Positions 33,870 to 42,698 of a stretch of 64,000 nucleotides of DNA are shown in pieces (positions within the stretch are counted from its first letter, which is position 1; every line of letters begins with the position of its first letter). The notes beneath the pieces are model-generated. The model did not search any database. It was not told the DNA's origin and saw only the letters and a program-made list of their open reading frames with translations. The position numbers and the translations under genes were made by a program. Origin of the DNA: CBDCVY01 sp965223245. Lineage in GTDB: Bacteria; Nitrospinota; Nitrospinia; Nitrospinales; Nitrospinaceae. The stretch is taken from positions 3,938,952-4,002,951 of the forward strand of contig CBDCVY010000013.1 of the NCBI GenBank assembly GCA_965223245.1, written 5' to 3'.

Positions 33870-36404
33870 TTAATTAATTAGAGCAGGTTCGGAAGGGGTT
33901 TCTTCTTTCTCAAAAGACTTTTCTTTTGAGGTTTCCGCAAATATTTCCGGGTACTCAAAATCTTTAAAAACTTTTTTATATAATTCTTCAGAAACGGGGA
34001 CTTTAGAGAAGTTGATTTGCTTCATGGTTTTAAACATTATCAATCCCAACAAAATAGCGGGTGGCAAATAGATCCAACCAATGCTTTCTCCAAATACGAG
34101 TTTTGTAAACCCTATAATCAAGAGTATGCCCGCAATTGAAGTTATTAATGCACATGCAAATCGTTTCCATGGAAAAACGATATGATGTTTTTCGTAATTG
34201 AAATACTTCACTTCCTCCGGCCACCAACCAAAAGGTAAAGCTCGCGCAAAGAATCTTCTTCGAACTTCTGCAGGTTCAGGCTTTGTGAGCAAAGTGGCAA
34301 TGATCCAGAATGGCATGACTGTAAAAACGCTAAGAATAAGGCGAAAGGATTCCTCTTCTAAATACCAAGTGTCTCCAATAGTTGCCGCAAAAATGTAATG
34401 ATAAATTTTTATTCCATAAGTTAATTCAAAATCCCAAATAGATTGATGCGCCCACAACCAAGCTACCAGATTATCAATAGGACCAAATCCATGTAGAAGC
34501 ACATAAGCTACCAGAGACCCTATGAGTCCGGCTAAAATAGAGTAACTGTTGATCCTCCAGTACCAAAACATGCATACAGTAGGAAGTCCCGCTCCGGCCA
34601 GAAGCTCAATAGCAAGTTCCCAACCGGTCAATAAATTATCCACATGCATGACATAATAAAGTAATAGAAAAATTAAACCTAGAATGGCAACTTTTCCGAT
34701 AACAAACTCTTCTAGTTGAGAGGATTTCTTTTTTCTGAGATTACTCCATAGCTCCATGATGTATGATCCTCCATGGAAAAGCTGACTGGTCATGGTGGAC
34801 ATGTAAGCTCCGTAGGCTACAGAAACGAAAAGTCCTCCTAAGATTCCGGATCCGAATAAAATAAATCCGGAGATTGCCACGGCTGCATCTCCGTTTAAAT
34901 GGACACCATAAGCGTGAATGGAAGGCACTAAAAATAATGACGCGATTCCTAAGACTGTCCAAGGATGATGTCGTAATGCAAAAGAAAAAGTTGAATGAAA
35001 TAGGCCTGCGCCGACTGCATGAAATTCGTTTTTACAATCTTTGAGTCTTTGAACTGCATAACCGCCTATAAATGATCCTAACAAGGGTTGCAGTCCAAGA
35101 AGGGCAATCAACCCTACAATTGAAAAAAATAGTTCATTGGAAAACGGGTAATGCAAAACCAGACTCCCCATAGTATCCGGATTGGTGACACGCTGTCCGG
35201 TTAAGAAAGCGCAAATCTCAGTTTTTTCTATTTCTTGTTTATCTAAAGCGGCCGTGTAGGAATTTAAATCCGAGAAATTACCGGGCGGAAACATTTGGTC
35301 ATCCATGAGCCCAGCAGATTGTAATTGAGCTATGGTTTCCTTGTTTTTAAATCTCCAAGGTTTAGGTATGAAATGGTTTTTCCAAAATTGATAAAATGGG
35401 TCTGCTTCATTCCTGTTCACAGCGTCTAGAATTATCTTTTTGCTCAACCCAGTTATTTTTGGATCAAAAATATACTTATCCGGAAGATGAGAAGTTTCTA
35501 TGAGGATATGATTATTAATCAATTGATTAGGATCTGCAGTGCTTTTTTGAAAAAGAGACTTTTCAATTTTTACCAATGAATTGCGTGTCTCACCGCTGGC
35601 TAACATGGCTTTACCTTTATTCACAGTTCCTTTGATGCCAAAGTCACCCCATATATTGATCATTGCTCCAAAAAACATAACGGCGGCAAGTATGATTTGG
35701 GCATTGTCGGCTAAGACCATTCCCCGAAATCCGGAAAAGAGACTGAAGACCACTACGGGAACAAGCATTGCAAAAAATATGAAGGGTTCCGCAGCAAATG
35801 TTAAAGATGCATTGAGAGGATAAACTTCACCGTGAGGCAAAAAATGAGGGAAGATGTCTAATCCATCAAATGTAAAATAAACTCCGGAAATATTGAAACC
35901 TAACAGTACGACCATCACCATGGCTTTACATACTGTACCCATTACAGCATTATTTCTTGCAAGAATTTCTACCAGGCTTTGGATGACCATGAGAACTCTT
36001 GCTCTTTGGCCTCCAAAACGAAGCAATGGAAGAGCAGCATCTGCATAAAGCCGAAGCCTTACCCAAATTTCTGCGTATAAAAAGGTACCTAGGGAAAAGG
36101 CGATTAATCCACTTTGCCAAAACCAGTTCCAGCCCACCCCACCTTTTGAACGAATAAAATCTCCCACAACAAAAGGCGTGTCACTAGCAAACATGGTGGC
36201 GATAATAGCACCGCCTGCCACAAACCAAGTGAAGCGTTTAGATTCTTCGACAACTGAGTAGGTTTGCTTTTTTGTTTTTTGTCCAATGCGCCAACGATAA
36301 TAGGCATAAGCCATTAAAATGGCAACAAAGGTGAAAAAAGTCCATTGGCCACTAGGGCCTAAGTAGACGTTTTCGACAGGTAAGGGAGCTTGAATGGAGT
36401 TCAC
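33870..36404 (-). CDS. long sodium:solute symporter (SSS family) protein
   Basis: 844 aa, well above the usual 500-600 for this family. About 13-15 membrane helices. Early helices hold FVAGGAIIATMFASDTPFVVGD and the sodium-site-like small residues expected of the SSS/LeuT fold. A polar stretch of about 150 residues (from GKAMLASGETRN to about TNPDTMGSL) is inserted between helices, and a charged tail of about 50 residues ends the protein. The downstream half has RRRFFARALPFGWWP. The substrate is unknown; the overlapping GH94 gene upstream (4 bases) hints at a sugar or a glycoside product, by inference only. Confidence 0.78.
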   Translation of the reverse strand: MNSIQAPLPVENVYLGPSGQWTFFTFVAILMAYAYYRWRIGQKTKKQTYSVVEESKRFTWFVAGGAIIATMFASDTPFVVGDFIRSKGGVGWNWFWQSGLIAFSLGTFLYAEIWVRLRLYADAALPLLRFGGQRARVLMVIQSLVEILARNNAVMGTVCKAMVMVVLLGFNISGVYFTFDGLDIFPHFLPHGEVYPLNASLTFAAEPFIFFAMLVPVVVFSLFSGFRGMVLADNAQIILAAVMFFGAMINIWGDFGIKGTVNKGKAMLASGETRNSLVKIEKSLFQKSTADPNQLINNHILIETSHLPDKYIFDPKITGLSKKIILDAVNRNEADPFYQFWKNHFIPKPWRFKNKETIAQLQSAGLMDDQMFPPGNFSDLNSYTAALDKQEIEKTEICAFLTGQRVTNPDTMGSLVLHYPFSNELFFSIVGLIALLGLQPLLGSFIGGYAVQRLKDCKNEFHAVGAGLFHSTFSFALRHHPWTVLGIASLFLVPSIHAYGVHLNGDAAVAISGFILFGSGILGGLFVSVAYGAYMSTMTSQLFHGGSYIMELWSNLRKKKSSQLEEFVIGKVAILGLIFLLLYYVMHVDNLLTGWELAIELLAGAGLPTVCMFWYWRINSYSILAGLIGSLVAYVLLHGFGPIDNLVAWLWAHQSIWDFELTYGIKIYHYIFAATIGDTWYLEEESFRLILSVFTVMPFWIIATLLTKPEPAEVRRRFFARALPFGWWPEEVKYFNYEKHHIVFPWKRFACALITSIAGILLIIGFTKLVFGESIGWIYLPPAILLGLIMFKTMKQINFSKVPVSEELYKKVFKDFEYPEIFAETSKEKSFEKEETPSEPALIN

Positions 36405-39043
36405 TTTATTTTTGGATCGAGTATTCTTATTTGATTTTCTTTTTTGAGGTGTTTCCTATTAATATCAGTTACCAGAATTTTCATTTCATCATCTTGGTAT
36501 AATTTAAGAGGTTTTCCATTCAACTGAACTTTTCTTTCTTGGGTGCTCGAAGATTTTCTATAGATCATTTCAATAGTCTTGTTTTGGTAATTAGTCTGAA
36601 AATTGAAATTGTTTAATGGACTTAGAGGATCAGGTTGAATTCTTAAATGATTTATCTCCGGTCGAAATCCAAATACATACCAAATTATTATTTTAAGGAG
36701 AACATTGGAGCTTCCCGTCTGCCAATCGTTCATGGATTCTCCATCTAATCCTTTGTGAAGATTTTTGATGTAAGAATTGGGAATGACAAAAGGAGTTAAA
36801 TTGTAGTTTTTGTGAATAGAAGTAAAGGGCAAGAGTTTTTCAAGTTGGGCCCAAGCTCTTCCGGATTCCCCTATTTGAAATAAAGACCAGATTCCAAATA
36901 AAGTCGCATGGTTATAAGTGGCGCCATTTTCTGCAGTCCCTTCAGGTAATCTAGGAATTCTGCCAAACCAATGTTCAGTTCCTCTTTCAAAAGCAGGATA
37001 AAATGTTCGAAGACCGTATTTATCATCAAGGACATCGTATGCTTCTAATATTTGAGGTAACATATTTTGATTCGATTTATTTAAAGCCTCTTTGTGCACT
37101 CCACTGATTATCCAGTAAGCATTGCTGGTTAAACTGTAGCGTGACTTACCGTCCGGATCGTTGAAACCCCCAACAGTATATTTTTCGTCATCCCCAAATC
37201 CATGGGAAATTCTTTTTTTATTGTTTTTATGAAGTAGGGAATTTTTAATCAAACCATTTAAAATTTTCTTTTTGGTTTTTTTGTAAAGAGAAATTTCTTT
37301 TTTATATTTAGATTCTAAGTTGAGCCAATTTAGGACTTCCAACATATCGTTGCAGTTTTGATATAATTGTAAACTCCCCATGACAGTGGTCCCGGTTCCA
37401 AACTTTTTTCCTTTCTTTTTCGTAAAACCAAGTCCATCAAGGGCATCATTCCAATCCCCATACAACGCCATTAGCAGATTGGTTTTTGGATTAATATTTT
37501 TAATTAGGTAAAATAAGATCTTAATTAAGTGATCCAGAACCGTATCTTTTTTCTTAATGGGAGAAATAGTTCCAAGATATGGATTGTCGTCTATGATTTG
37601 GTGATAGCCGACTTTCTGATCTAAAAAAGAACGGTCTCCAGAAGCTTTAATATATTCCACCACTGTTTTAATTATCCACAACCCTTGGTCGATAAATTCT
37701 CTGGTATCTGCAATAAGGCTTCCGGGAAGATATTGTCGTAAGCATCTTCCATCGGGACAGGTGTAGCTCAGTCCTTCTAGAATTTTTCGTTTTGCCATTT
37801 GAGGAGCAAAGTAAAGGTAAGCTTCCAGAGCTTGAAATACATCTCTAATGCCCACCAATGATCGCGGTGCTAATTGCATATAGCCTTTAATTTCTGAACA
37901 TACAGCTACCTGATGTTGGAGATTGGTTAAAAAAGGAAAGAAATCCTGATCTTTGATTTCAGTTATTTTGGGATTAAAGCAACCTTTGAATTTGAGGGCT
38001 TGTTTATTTTTACTCGATATCGATTTTATCTTTGAAATAGATTTGTCGATTGATGTTGAGAGAATGGGTTGGGTCGACAGCTTTGAAAGTTCTTTTTGAT
38101 TGCTGATTCTCTGATAAGCGAAATCGAATCGTGCATTTGATGAGGTTTTTGATTCGAAAAAAATAGCGTTAGAAAAGATGCCTTTATCGTTAAAAACGGT
38201 CTCTAATCTTTGATTGGGAAAGTGAAGTCTGTTTAAGGCGACGGCGTTATTTAAATTGCGGTTATTACCTCCGACAAATTCATTTCTGGCGGTAGTTGTT
38301 TGATAATCCAAAAACCTGGTCCCACGAAATGCGCAACTCCCGCGAAGTAAGGACAAATGAGTTAAGGAAGTATTGCGGTCCGGGTCCTCATAAACGATCA
38401 AAGAACTTGCAGGTATTATAATTTGTGAAGAACCTTTCTTTTTCAAATTATGAGTGGTTTTGGTGGTCAGGAACCAACGGTCTTCATCCGACTTACTTAA
38501 ATCATTTTTTTCATGGGGAGAAAAATAAGTCAGTAACCTGCAGTTTGATCTGGGTTGTTTAAAAGAGATAAAGATAGAAAACAATAGTTGGTTATCGGGA
38601 CTTGCAGTTACCCGTACTATTGAAGTGATATCTTTCCATTCGGTGAAGTAGTAAGCTGCATGGAGGTAGAAAATAGTGAAACGTTTGGCCCCATCTTTTA
38701 GATAAGGAACGGGGAGTAGTGAAATTACTTTTGCTCCTACATTTAGAAAAAAAGCAATTTGAGGTTCTTCTCCCTCTTTGGCAACAGAAAACAATTGGTG
38801 TAATCCGTCGGAAGCATAAATATAGCCATTTGCTTGACACCAAAGAGTAAATCCATTAGTACCATAGACAAAACGTCCTGATGGAGAAGGTCCCCAAATA
38901 ACGCCTCCGCCCTCTTGTAGAAATGCATACTTTCTAGGAGAATATTCTTCCATCACCTGGATTTTTGAGGCTGCAATTACATCAGATGGAAATGGTGAAG
39001 ATGGTTTTCTAGATTTTTCTTGTCGGATTCCGTAGTGGAGCAC
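36401..39043 (-). CDS. GH94-family glycoside phosphorylase (cellobiose phosphorylase-like)
   Basis: 880 aa, cytosolic size for this family. An N-terminal beta-sandwich starts YGTNGFTLWCQANGYIYASDG. The (alpha/alpha)6 catalytic barrel has LYGDWNDALDGLGF with the general-acid Asp (about residue 532), the TGSSNVLLKIIIWYVFGFRP stretch and EGTAENGATYNHATLFGIWSL near the phosphate site. Such enzymes split beta-linked disaccharides with phosphate to a sugar 1-phosphate. Substrate specificity (beta-1,2, -1,3 or -1,4) cannot be read by eye. Start is GTG 39043; a later Met at 38953 is the main alternative. It overlaps the SSS gene by 4 bases, so uptake and breakdown may be coupled. Confidence 0.78.
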   Translation of the reverse strand: MLHYGIRQEKSRKPSSPFPSDVIAASKIQVMEEYSPRKYAFLQEGGGVIWGPSPSGRFVYGTNGFTLWCQANGYIYASDGLHQLFSVAKEGEEPQIAFFLNVGAKVISLLPVPYLKDGAKRFTIFYLHAAYYFTEWKDITSIVRVTASPDNQLLFSIFISFKQPRSNCRLLTYFSPHEKNDLSKSDEDRWFLTTKTTHNLKKKGSSQIIIPASSLIVYEDPDRNTSLTHLSLLRGSCAFRGTRFLDYQTTTARNEFVGGNNRNLNNAVALNRLHFPNQRLETVFNDKGIFSNAIFFESKTSSNARFDFAYQRISNQKELSKLSTQPILSTSIDKSISKIKSISSKNKQALKFKGCFNPKITEIKDQDFFPFLTNLQHQVAVCSEIKGYMQLAPRSLVGIRDVFQALEAYLYFAPQMAKRKILEGLSYTCPDGRCLRQYLPGSLIADTREFIDQGLWIIKTVVEYIKASGDRSFLDQKVGYHQIIDDNPYLGTISPIKKKDTVLDHLIKILFYLIKNINPKTNLLMALYGDWNDALDGLGFTKKKGKKFGTGTTVMGSLQLYQNCNDMLEVLNWLNLESKYKKEISLYKKTKKKILNGLIKNSLLHKNNKKRISHGFGDDEKYTVGGFNDPDGKSRYSLTSNAYWIISGVHKEALNKSNQNMLPQILEAYDVLDDKYGLRTFYPAFERGTEHWFGRIPRLPEGTAENGATYNHATLFGIWSLFQIGESGRAWAQLEKLLPFTSIHKNYNLTPFVIPNSYIKNLHKGLDGESMNDWQTGSSNVLLKIIIWYVFGFRPEINHLRIQPDPLSPLNNFNFQTNYQNKTIEMIYRKSSSTQERKVQLNGKPLKLYQDDEMKILVTDINRKHLKKENQIRILDPKIK

Positions 39044-39159
39044 AATGATTGGTCATTAAAGAAATTAGAAATTCTTATTTTGCTAAAAGGTTTTGGCGAA
39101 TAAAAAGTTTATTTCTAATAAATAGGTTAAGGGGTTTTTAGTTTTGTCACAAGGTGGGT

Positions 39160-40170
39160 TTATTGATTAGGGTATTTTTTTATTGATTCATTAAAGTTCG
39201 ATATATGAGGCCACAGACGACATATGCCGGCAACTAGGCTGCCTAAAATGCAATGCGTTAAGGCCGAAATAGCACCCGGAACAGTGGCAAGTCCAAAGTT
39301 TGTGAAATTACTTCGTGCTAACTCGGTTGCGAGCCCTGAGTTTTGCATCCCAACTTCAATGGAGACGGTTCTGGAGTTTTCTTCTCCCGATCTTAAAGTT
39401 TTGGAAGTTAAATAACCTAATAAAAAGCCTAAGCAGTGCAAGGTCACTATCGCCGATATTAATATCAATCCACTTTCAAGGATGGCTTGTTTTTTAACAG
39501 CTAATATATAATCTACAATAAATACGATGGATAGAACCGCTAAAAGAGGAGTAAATGGAGTAATTTTTTTTACCCAGTTGTGGCAAAAATGATTGAGAAG
39601 AATTCCCAAAGTTACAGGCAATATGACTACTTGGAACGTGTTAATTAAAAGACCCAAGGTATCCACATGAATAGCGACTCCAGTCAAATCTTGAGAGAGT
39701 GATTCAATAAGCCAAGTGGTTAAAAGTGGAGTAGCTAAAACAGCAATTAAGGTAGAACAGGTTGTGAGTGTAACCGATAGAGCAACGTTAAGCCGAGCGA
39801 TGAAGCACACAACATTCGAAGCAGTTCCACCTGGGCAGCAGGCAACAAGTACTAGTCCAATAATAAAGTCGAGAGGTAAGTGAAACAGCTTTGAGATGAA
39901 ATATCCCAAAATAGGCATAATTAAATATTGAAGTCCAACTCCAATAAATACGGCTTTAGGGATTTCTAAAATTCTTAAAAAATCTTGATAAGTTAGAGTT
40001 AACCCCATACTCAGCATAATGATGCCCAGGAAAAAGGGAATCCAAGTAGGCTTAAACCATGTGGCCGTGGCCGGTTCCCCAAAAGCCAAAACGGCCCCTA
40101 TAATTACCCACAAGGGAAACGCATTGGCAAGGGTGGTGAAAATTTGTTGAGTTTTGTTCAGGGAATACAA
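39160..40170 (-). CDS. bile acid:sodium symporter family (BASS) transporter
   Basis: 336 aa with about nine to ten helices, starting TLANAFPLWVIIGAVLAFG. The family segments MLSMGLTLTYQDF, GVGLQYLIMPILGYFIS and LVLVACCPGGTASNVVCFIARLNVALSVTLT are clear; the last carries the crossed-helix G-G-x-x-S-N motif used for sodium binding. Bacterial members carry pantoate, pyruvate, keto-acids or glycosides as well as bile acids, so the substrate is open. The start is TTG at 40170, directly after the stop of the preceding gene, implying re-initiation; no other start codon fits. Confidence 0.85.
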   Translation of the reverse strand: MYSLNKTQQIFTTLANAFPLWVIIGAVLAFGEPATATWFKPTWIPFFLGIIMLSMGLTLTYQDFLRILEIPKAVFIGVGLQYLIMPILGYFISKLFHLPLDFIIGLVLVACCPGGTASNVVCFIARLNVALSVTLTTCSTLIAVLATPLLTTWLIESLSQDLTGVAIHVDTLGLLINTFQVVILPVTLGILLNHFCHNWVKKITPFTPLLAVLSIVFIVDYILAVKKQAILESGLILISAIVTLHCLGFLLGYLTSKTLRSGEENSRTVSIEVGMQNSGLATELARSNFTNFGLATVPGAISALTHCILGSLVAGICRLWPHISNFNESIKKYPNQ

Positions 40171-40824
40171 TCAGGGTTTTTGTGCGATGATACTCGAATA
40201 GGCTTGATGAGCCCCATCATCGAAAGATTGATATCGAATGATTTTAAAATCTTTAAAAACCTTCAATAGTTCATTGGTTTCTAACGCCCACTGACGTCGA
40301 AAGCCGGAATTATATTTAAGATAATCAGTATTATATGTTTCTATGACAACCATCCCACCGGGTTTTAGGGCTTCTTTAATTTGATCAAATAAATCTCTTT
40401 GCATGTAGTACATCATCAATATGACATCATAGGAATTTTTTTCTAAGGAGGCTTTTTCTAAATCGACTACTTGAGTTTTGATGGAAACTCCATTTTCTTT
40501 TGCTAATCGATGTGCTTTTTGAAGTCCCACTTTGGAAATATCTAAACCTATGACATCGAAACCATGGGCCGCAAGAAAAACTCCATTACGACCTTCCCCC
40601 ATTGCAATATCCAGGGCTTTGCCTTTGGGTAATAAGTTTAAATTTTCCTTAAGAAATGGAACGGGGTCTTTGCCAAACAGATAGACCTCATTTTCGTATT
40701 TGGCGTCCCAGCGCTTTTTGTCCTTGGGTTTGGCTTCTAGTGGAAAAGAAAAAATTAAGGAAATTAACAATACCCAAACTAAATAGTTTAAGTACCTATG
40801 AAATCTATTACAAAGGAAGTACAT
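40171..40824 (-). CDS. SAM-dependent methyltransferase-like protein with N-terminal signal segment
   Basis: 217 aa. A hydrophobic segment (about residues 12-30, LNYLVWVLLISLIFSFPLEA) comes before a class I methyltransferase of the TehB/thiopurine kind: KRWDAKYENE, GKALDIAMGEGRNGVFLAAHGFDVIGLDIS and LKPGGMVVIETY. The SAM loop is A-M-G-E-G-R-N, complete. A methyltransferase with an export or anchor segment is odd, since SAM is cytosolic; it may be tethered to the inner face. Ends where the BASS gene starts. It is transcribed away from the DUF1566 gene at 40979. Confidence 0.8.
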   Translation of the reverse strand: MYFLCNRFHRYLNYLVWVLLISLIFSFPLEAKPKDKKRWDAKYENEVYLFGKDPVPFLKENLNLLPKGKALDIAMGEGRNGVFLAAHGFDVIGLDISKVGLQKAHRLAKENGVSIKTQVVDLEKASLEKNSYDVILMMYYMQRDLFDQIKEALKPGGMVVIETYNTDYLKYNSGFRRQWALETNELLKVFKDFKIIRYQSFDDGAHQAYSSIIAQKP

Positions 40825-40978
40825 TGCAGCCTCCTGTGGGGATTTGTTGGTTTGATTTTACCGAAACGTTATGGACTGTCAAGCGTATTTACCCGTTTAC
40901 TTGTACCCATGAGAATTGATAAACTTACGAACATCACACAACATTAAGAAATTTTGTTCTGGCCATTGGAGTATGACC

Positions 40979-41518
40979 ATGCTTAATAAAGTGAAAGTTT
41001 TTTGTTATGTAGTTTTTATTTTTCAATTTGGGTTGTTTTTCCTAAATTCACCCTTACAGGCAGACAGTGAAAGTAAGAAGCCTGTAAAAGTTTCATCAGA
41101 CCAGAGGTTTCAAGATTTTGGAGATGGGACCATTTTAGACTCAAGCACTAAACTGATGTGGATGAAGCAAGATTATTGGCAGATTGAGAGAAAATGGGTG
41201 AATTGGTATACAGCTCAAGAATTTGTCCAGCGAATGAACAATAAGAAATTTGCAGGATATAGTGACTGGAGGTTACCAACTGCCAAGGAAGCACATGCCT
41301 TATATGATCGCCGCCGTCGAAATATTGATAAGGATGGAGATAAGATTTTTATTGACCGGATTTTCCCAAAAGGATCAGGGTGGGGAACATGGACCAAGGA
41401 AGAAAAAGGCGGTCAGGCAATCGTTGTTTCATTTAAGGATGAAGGAGGCCAAACTTATCAGGATAAAATCAATGGTCCTGATGCTTTTTTACGTTTGGTA
41501 CGAGGACCTATTTCTTAA
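40979..41518 (+). CDS. exported DUF1566 (Lcl-like C-terminal domain) protein
   Basis: 179 aa from ATG 40979, which has GGAG seven bases ahead. TTG 40916 and ATG 40973 are in frame but have no usable ribosome site. A signal peptide (MLNKVKVFCYVVFIFQFGLF) ends at about LQADSE. The DUF1566 module then has FQDFGDGTILDSSTKLMWMK, FVQRMNNKKFAGYSDWRLPTAKEAHAL and FLRLVRG at the end. The domain is of unknown function, common in surface and periplasmic proteins of water-living bacteria. It leads the exported/cytochrome island on this strand. Confidence 0.75.
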   Translation: MLNKVKVFCYVVFIFQFGLFFLNSPLQADSESKKPVKVSSDQRFQDFGDGTILDSSTKLMWMKQDYWQIERKWVNWYTAQEFVQRMNNKKFAGYSDWRLPTAKEAHALYDRRRRNIDKDGDKIFIDRIFPKGSGWGTWTKEEKGGQAIVVSFKDEGGQTYQDKINGPDAFLRLVRGPIS

Positions 41519-41583
41519 TAAGAAATCGAATAATTAGAATTTCTGAATTACAAAATTCAAAAAATTTTTTAAAGGAGGCAGTC

Positions 41584-42099
41584 GTGAAAAATTTAAACTC
41601 AGCATTTTTATCTTTACTGATACTTTTTGTCACCCCATTCAATTTATTTGCCGAAGAGAGTCCCGGACCGTTGGCAGGCTACACTATTCATGTCACGGCA
41701 CCCCATATGATGGATGGAGAAGTTGTTGGCCCTTTTCACCATTATTGCAAACCAATTAATAAAGATGTAATCCAGTGTATTTTATTTGAATCTACGGATC
41801 CAAACGCTCGAATGACTGAGGTTGAATATATGGTTTCTAAAGATTTGGCTAGAAAAGTCATTCCCGGTTGGTCGCATAAAGCAAACTGGCATGATCACAA
41901 GCAGGAAATTGAAACAGGTCGAGTGGCCGTCATTCATCCAACAGACGAAAAAGAAGTAAAATCTTTAGTAGATCATGTAGCAAAAACCGATGGTATTATT
42001 TTTCACCTGTGGCCAAAAGATGCACCTATTCCTGACGGAACCGTGGGGATTGCCCAATCTGTAGGGCATTGGGAAGCTTTGCATGGAAAAGTAAAGTAA
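41584..42099 (+). CDS. exported DUF1264 (oil-body-associated protein-like) protein
   Basis: 171 aa. GTG start at 41584 has AAAGGAGG five bases ahead. Signal peptide about residues 1-22 (FLSLLILFVTPFNLFAEE). The mature protein is one DUF1264 domain: LAGYTIHVTAPHMMDGEVVGPFHHYC, VIQCILFESTDPNARMTEVEYMV and a W-S-H-K-x-N-W-H-D-H-K patch with HLWPKDAPIPDG later. His-rich segments (HHYC, HDHK, HVAK) could hold metal. In plants the family is oil-body associated; in bacteria it is uncharacterised. Its place just ahead of five cytochromes suggests an envelope redox or heme-related role. Confidence 0.75.
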   Translation: MKNLNSAFLSLLILFVTPFNLFAEESPGPLAGYTIHVTAPHMMDGEVVGPFHHYCKPINKDVIQCILFESTDPNARMTEVEYMVSKDLARKVIPGWSHKANWHDHKQEIETGRVAVIHPTDEKEVKSLVDHVAKTDGIIFHLWPKDAPIPDGTVGIAQSVGHWEALHGKVK

Positions 42100-42131
42100 T
42101 ATATCTAGACTGATTCTATTTGGTTTATTAA

Positions 42132-42584
42132 ATGAATTTCAAATTTATGGAAAATGTTAAAAAACTTTTCTCTATCGTTTTCTTATTGGTTGTGGTGTTG
42201 TTTCTTATTCAGCCGGCCATTGCTTTTCATCCAAGCATTTATGAGCCACGGGTTCCAGAAGAGGAGCTTGAAACAATTCAAGAAATAGAAAGTCCCTTTG
42301 AGGAGACATCCGAAACTATTGAAAAGGGAAGGAAGATTTATTTTGGCAAAGGTCTTTGTGTTACCTGTCATAGTAACAATGGCAAAGGAGTTTTGTTGCC
42401 AGGTCATTCTCCAAGGGATTTTACTGATAAGAAATGGCAGGATTTAAGAACCGATGGTGAATTGATGTGGGTGCTGAAAAATGGAAGTCCGGGGACAGGA
42501 ATGCCAATTCGAGTGGGTAAGGTGATTTCAGAGGAAGAAGGTTGGTATGTAATTCAATTTATTCGTACATTTAGAGGAAAATAA
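42132..42584 (+). CDS. exported monoheme cytochrome c
   Basis: 150 aa. Signal peptide about residues 8-30 (KLFSIVFLLVVVLFLIQPAIAF). The class I heme site is CVTCHS, with His as one ligand, and NGSPGTGMP supplies the probable Met ligand. Between signal and heme lies a 35-residue acidic stretch (EEELETIQEIESPFEETSE). The MP motif and small size mark it as a periplasmic electron carrier. It lies 32 bases after the DUF1264 gene. A closely spaced start (two Met, at 1 and 6) leaves the exact N-terminus open. Confidence 0.88.
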   Translation: MNFKFMENVKKLFSIVFLLVVVLFLIQPAIAFHPSIYEPRVPEEELETIQEIESPFEETSETIEKGRKIYFGKGLCVTCHSNNGKGVLLPGHSPRDFTDKKWQDLRTDGELMWVLKNGSPGTGMPIRVGKVISEEEGWYVIQFIRTFRGK

Positions 42585-42698
42585 AAATAAAGTCACTCTG
42601 GCATTTTTATAGGTGGACGTATTAAAATAAACTTGGTTGGATAATAAAAATCCTAACCCAATGAATTATTTGACAATCCTTTCTAGGAGTTTGCAATC

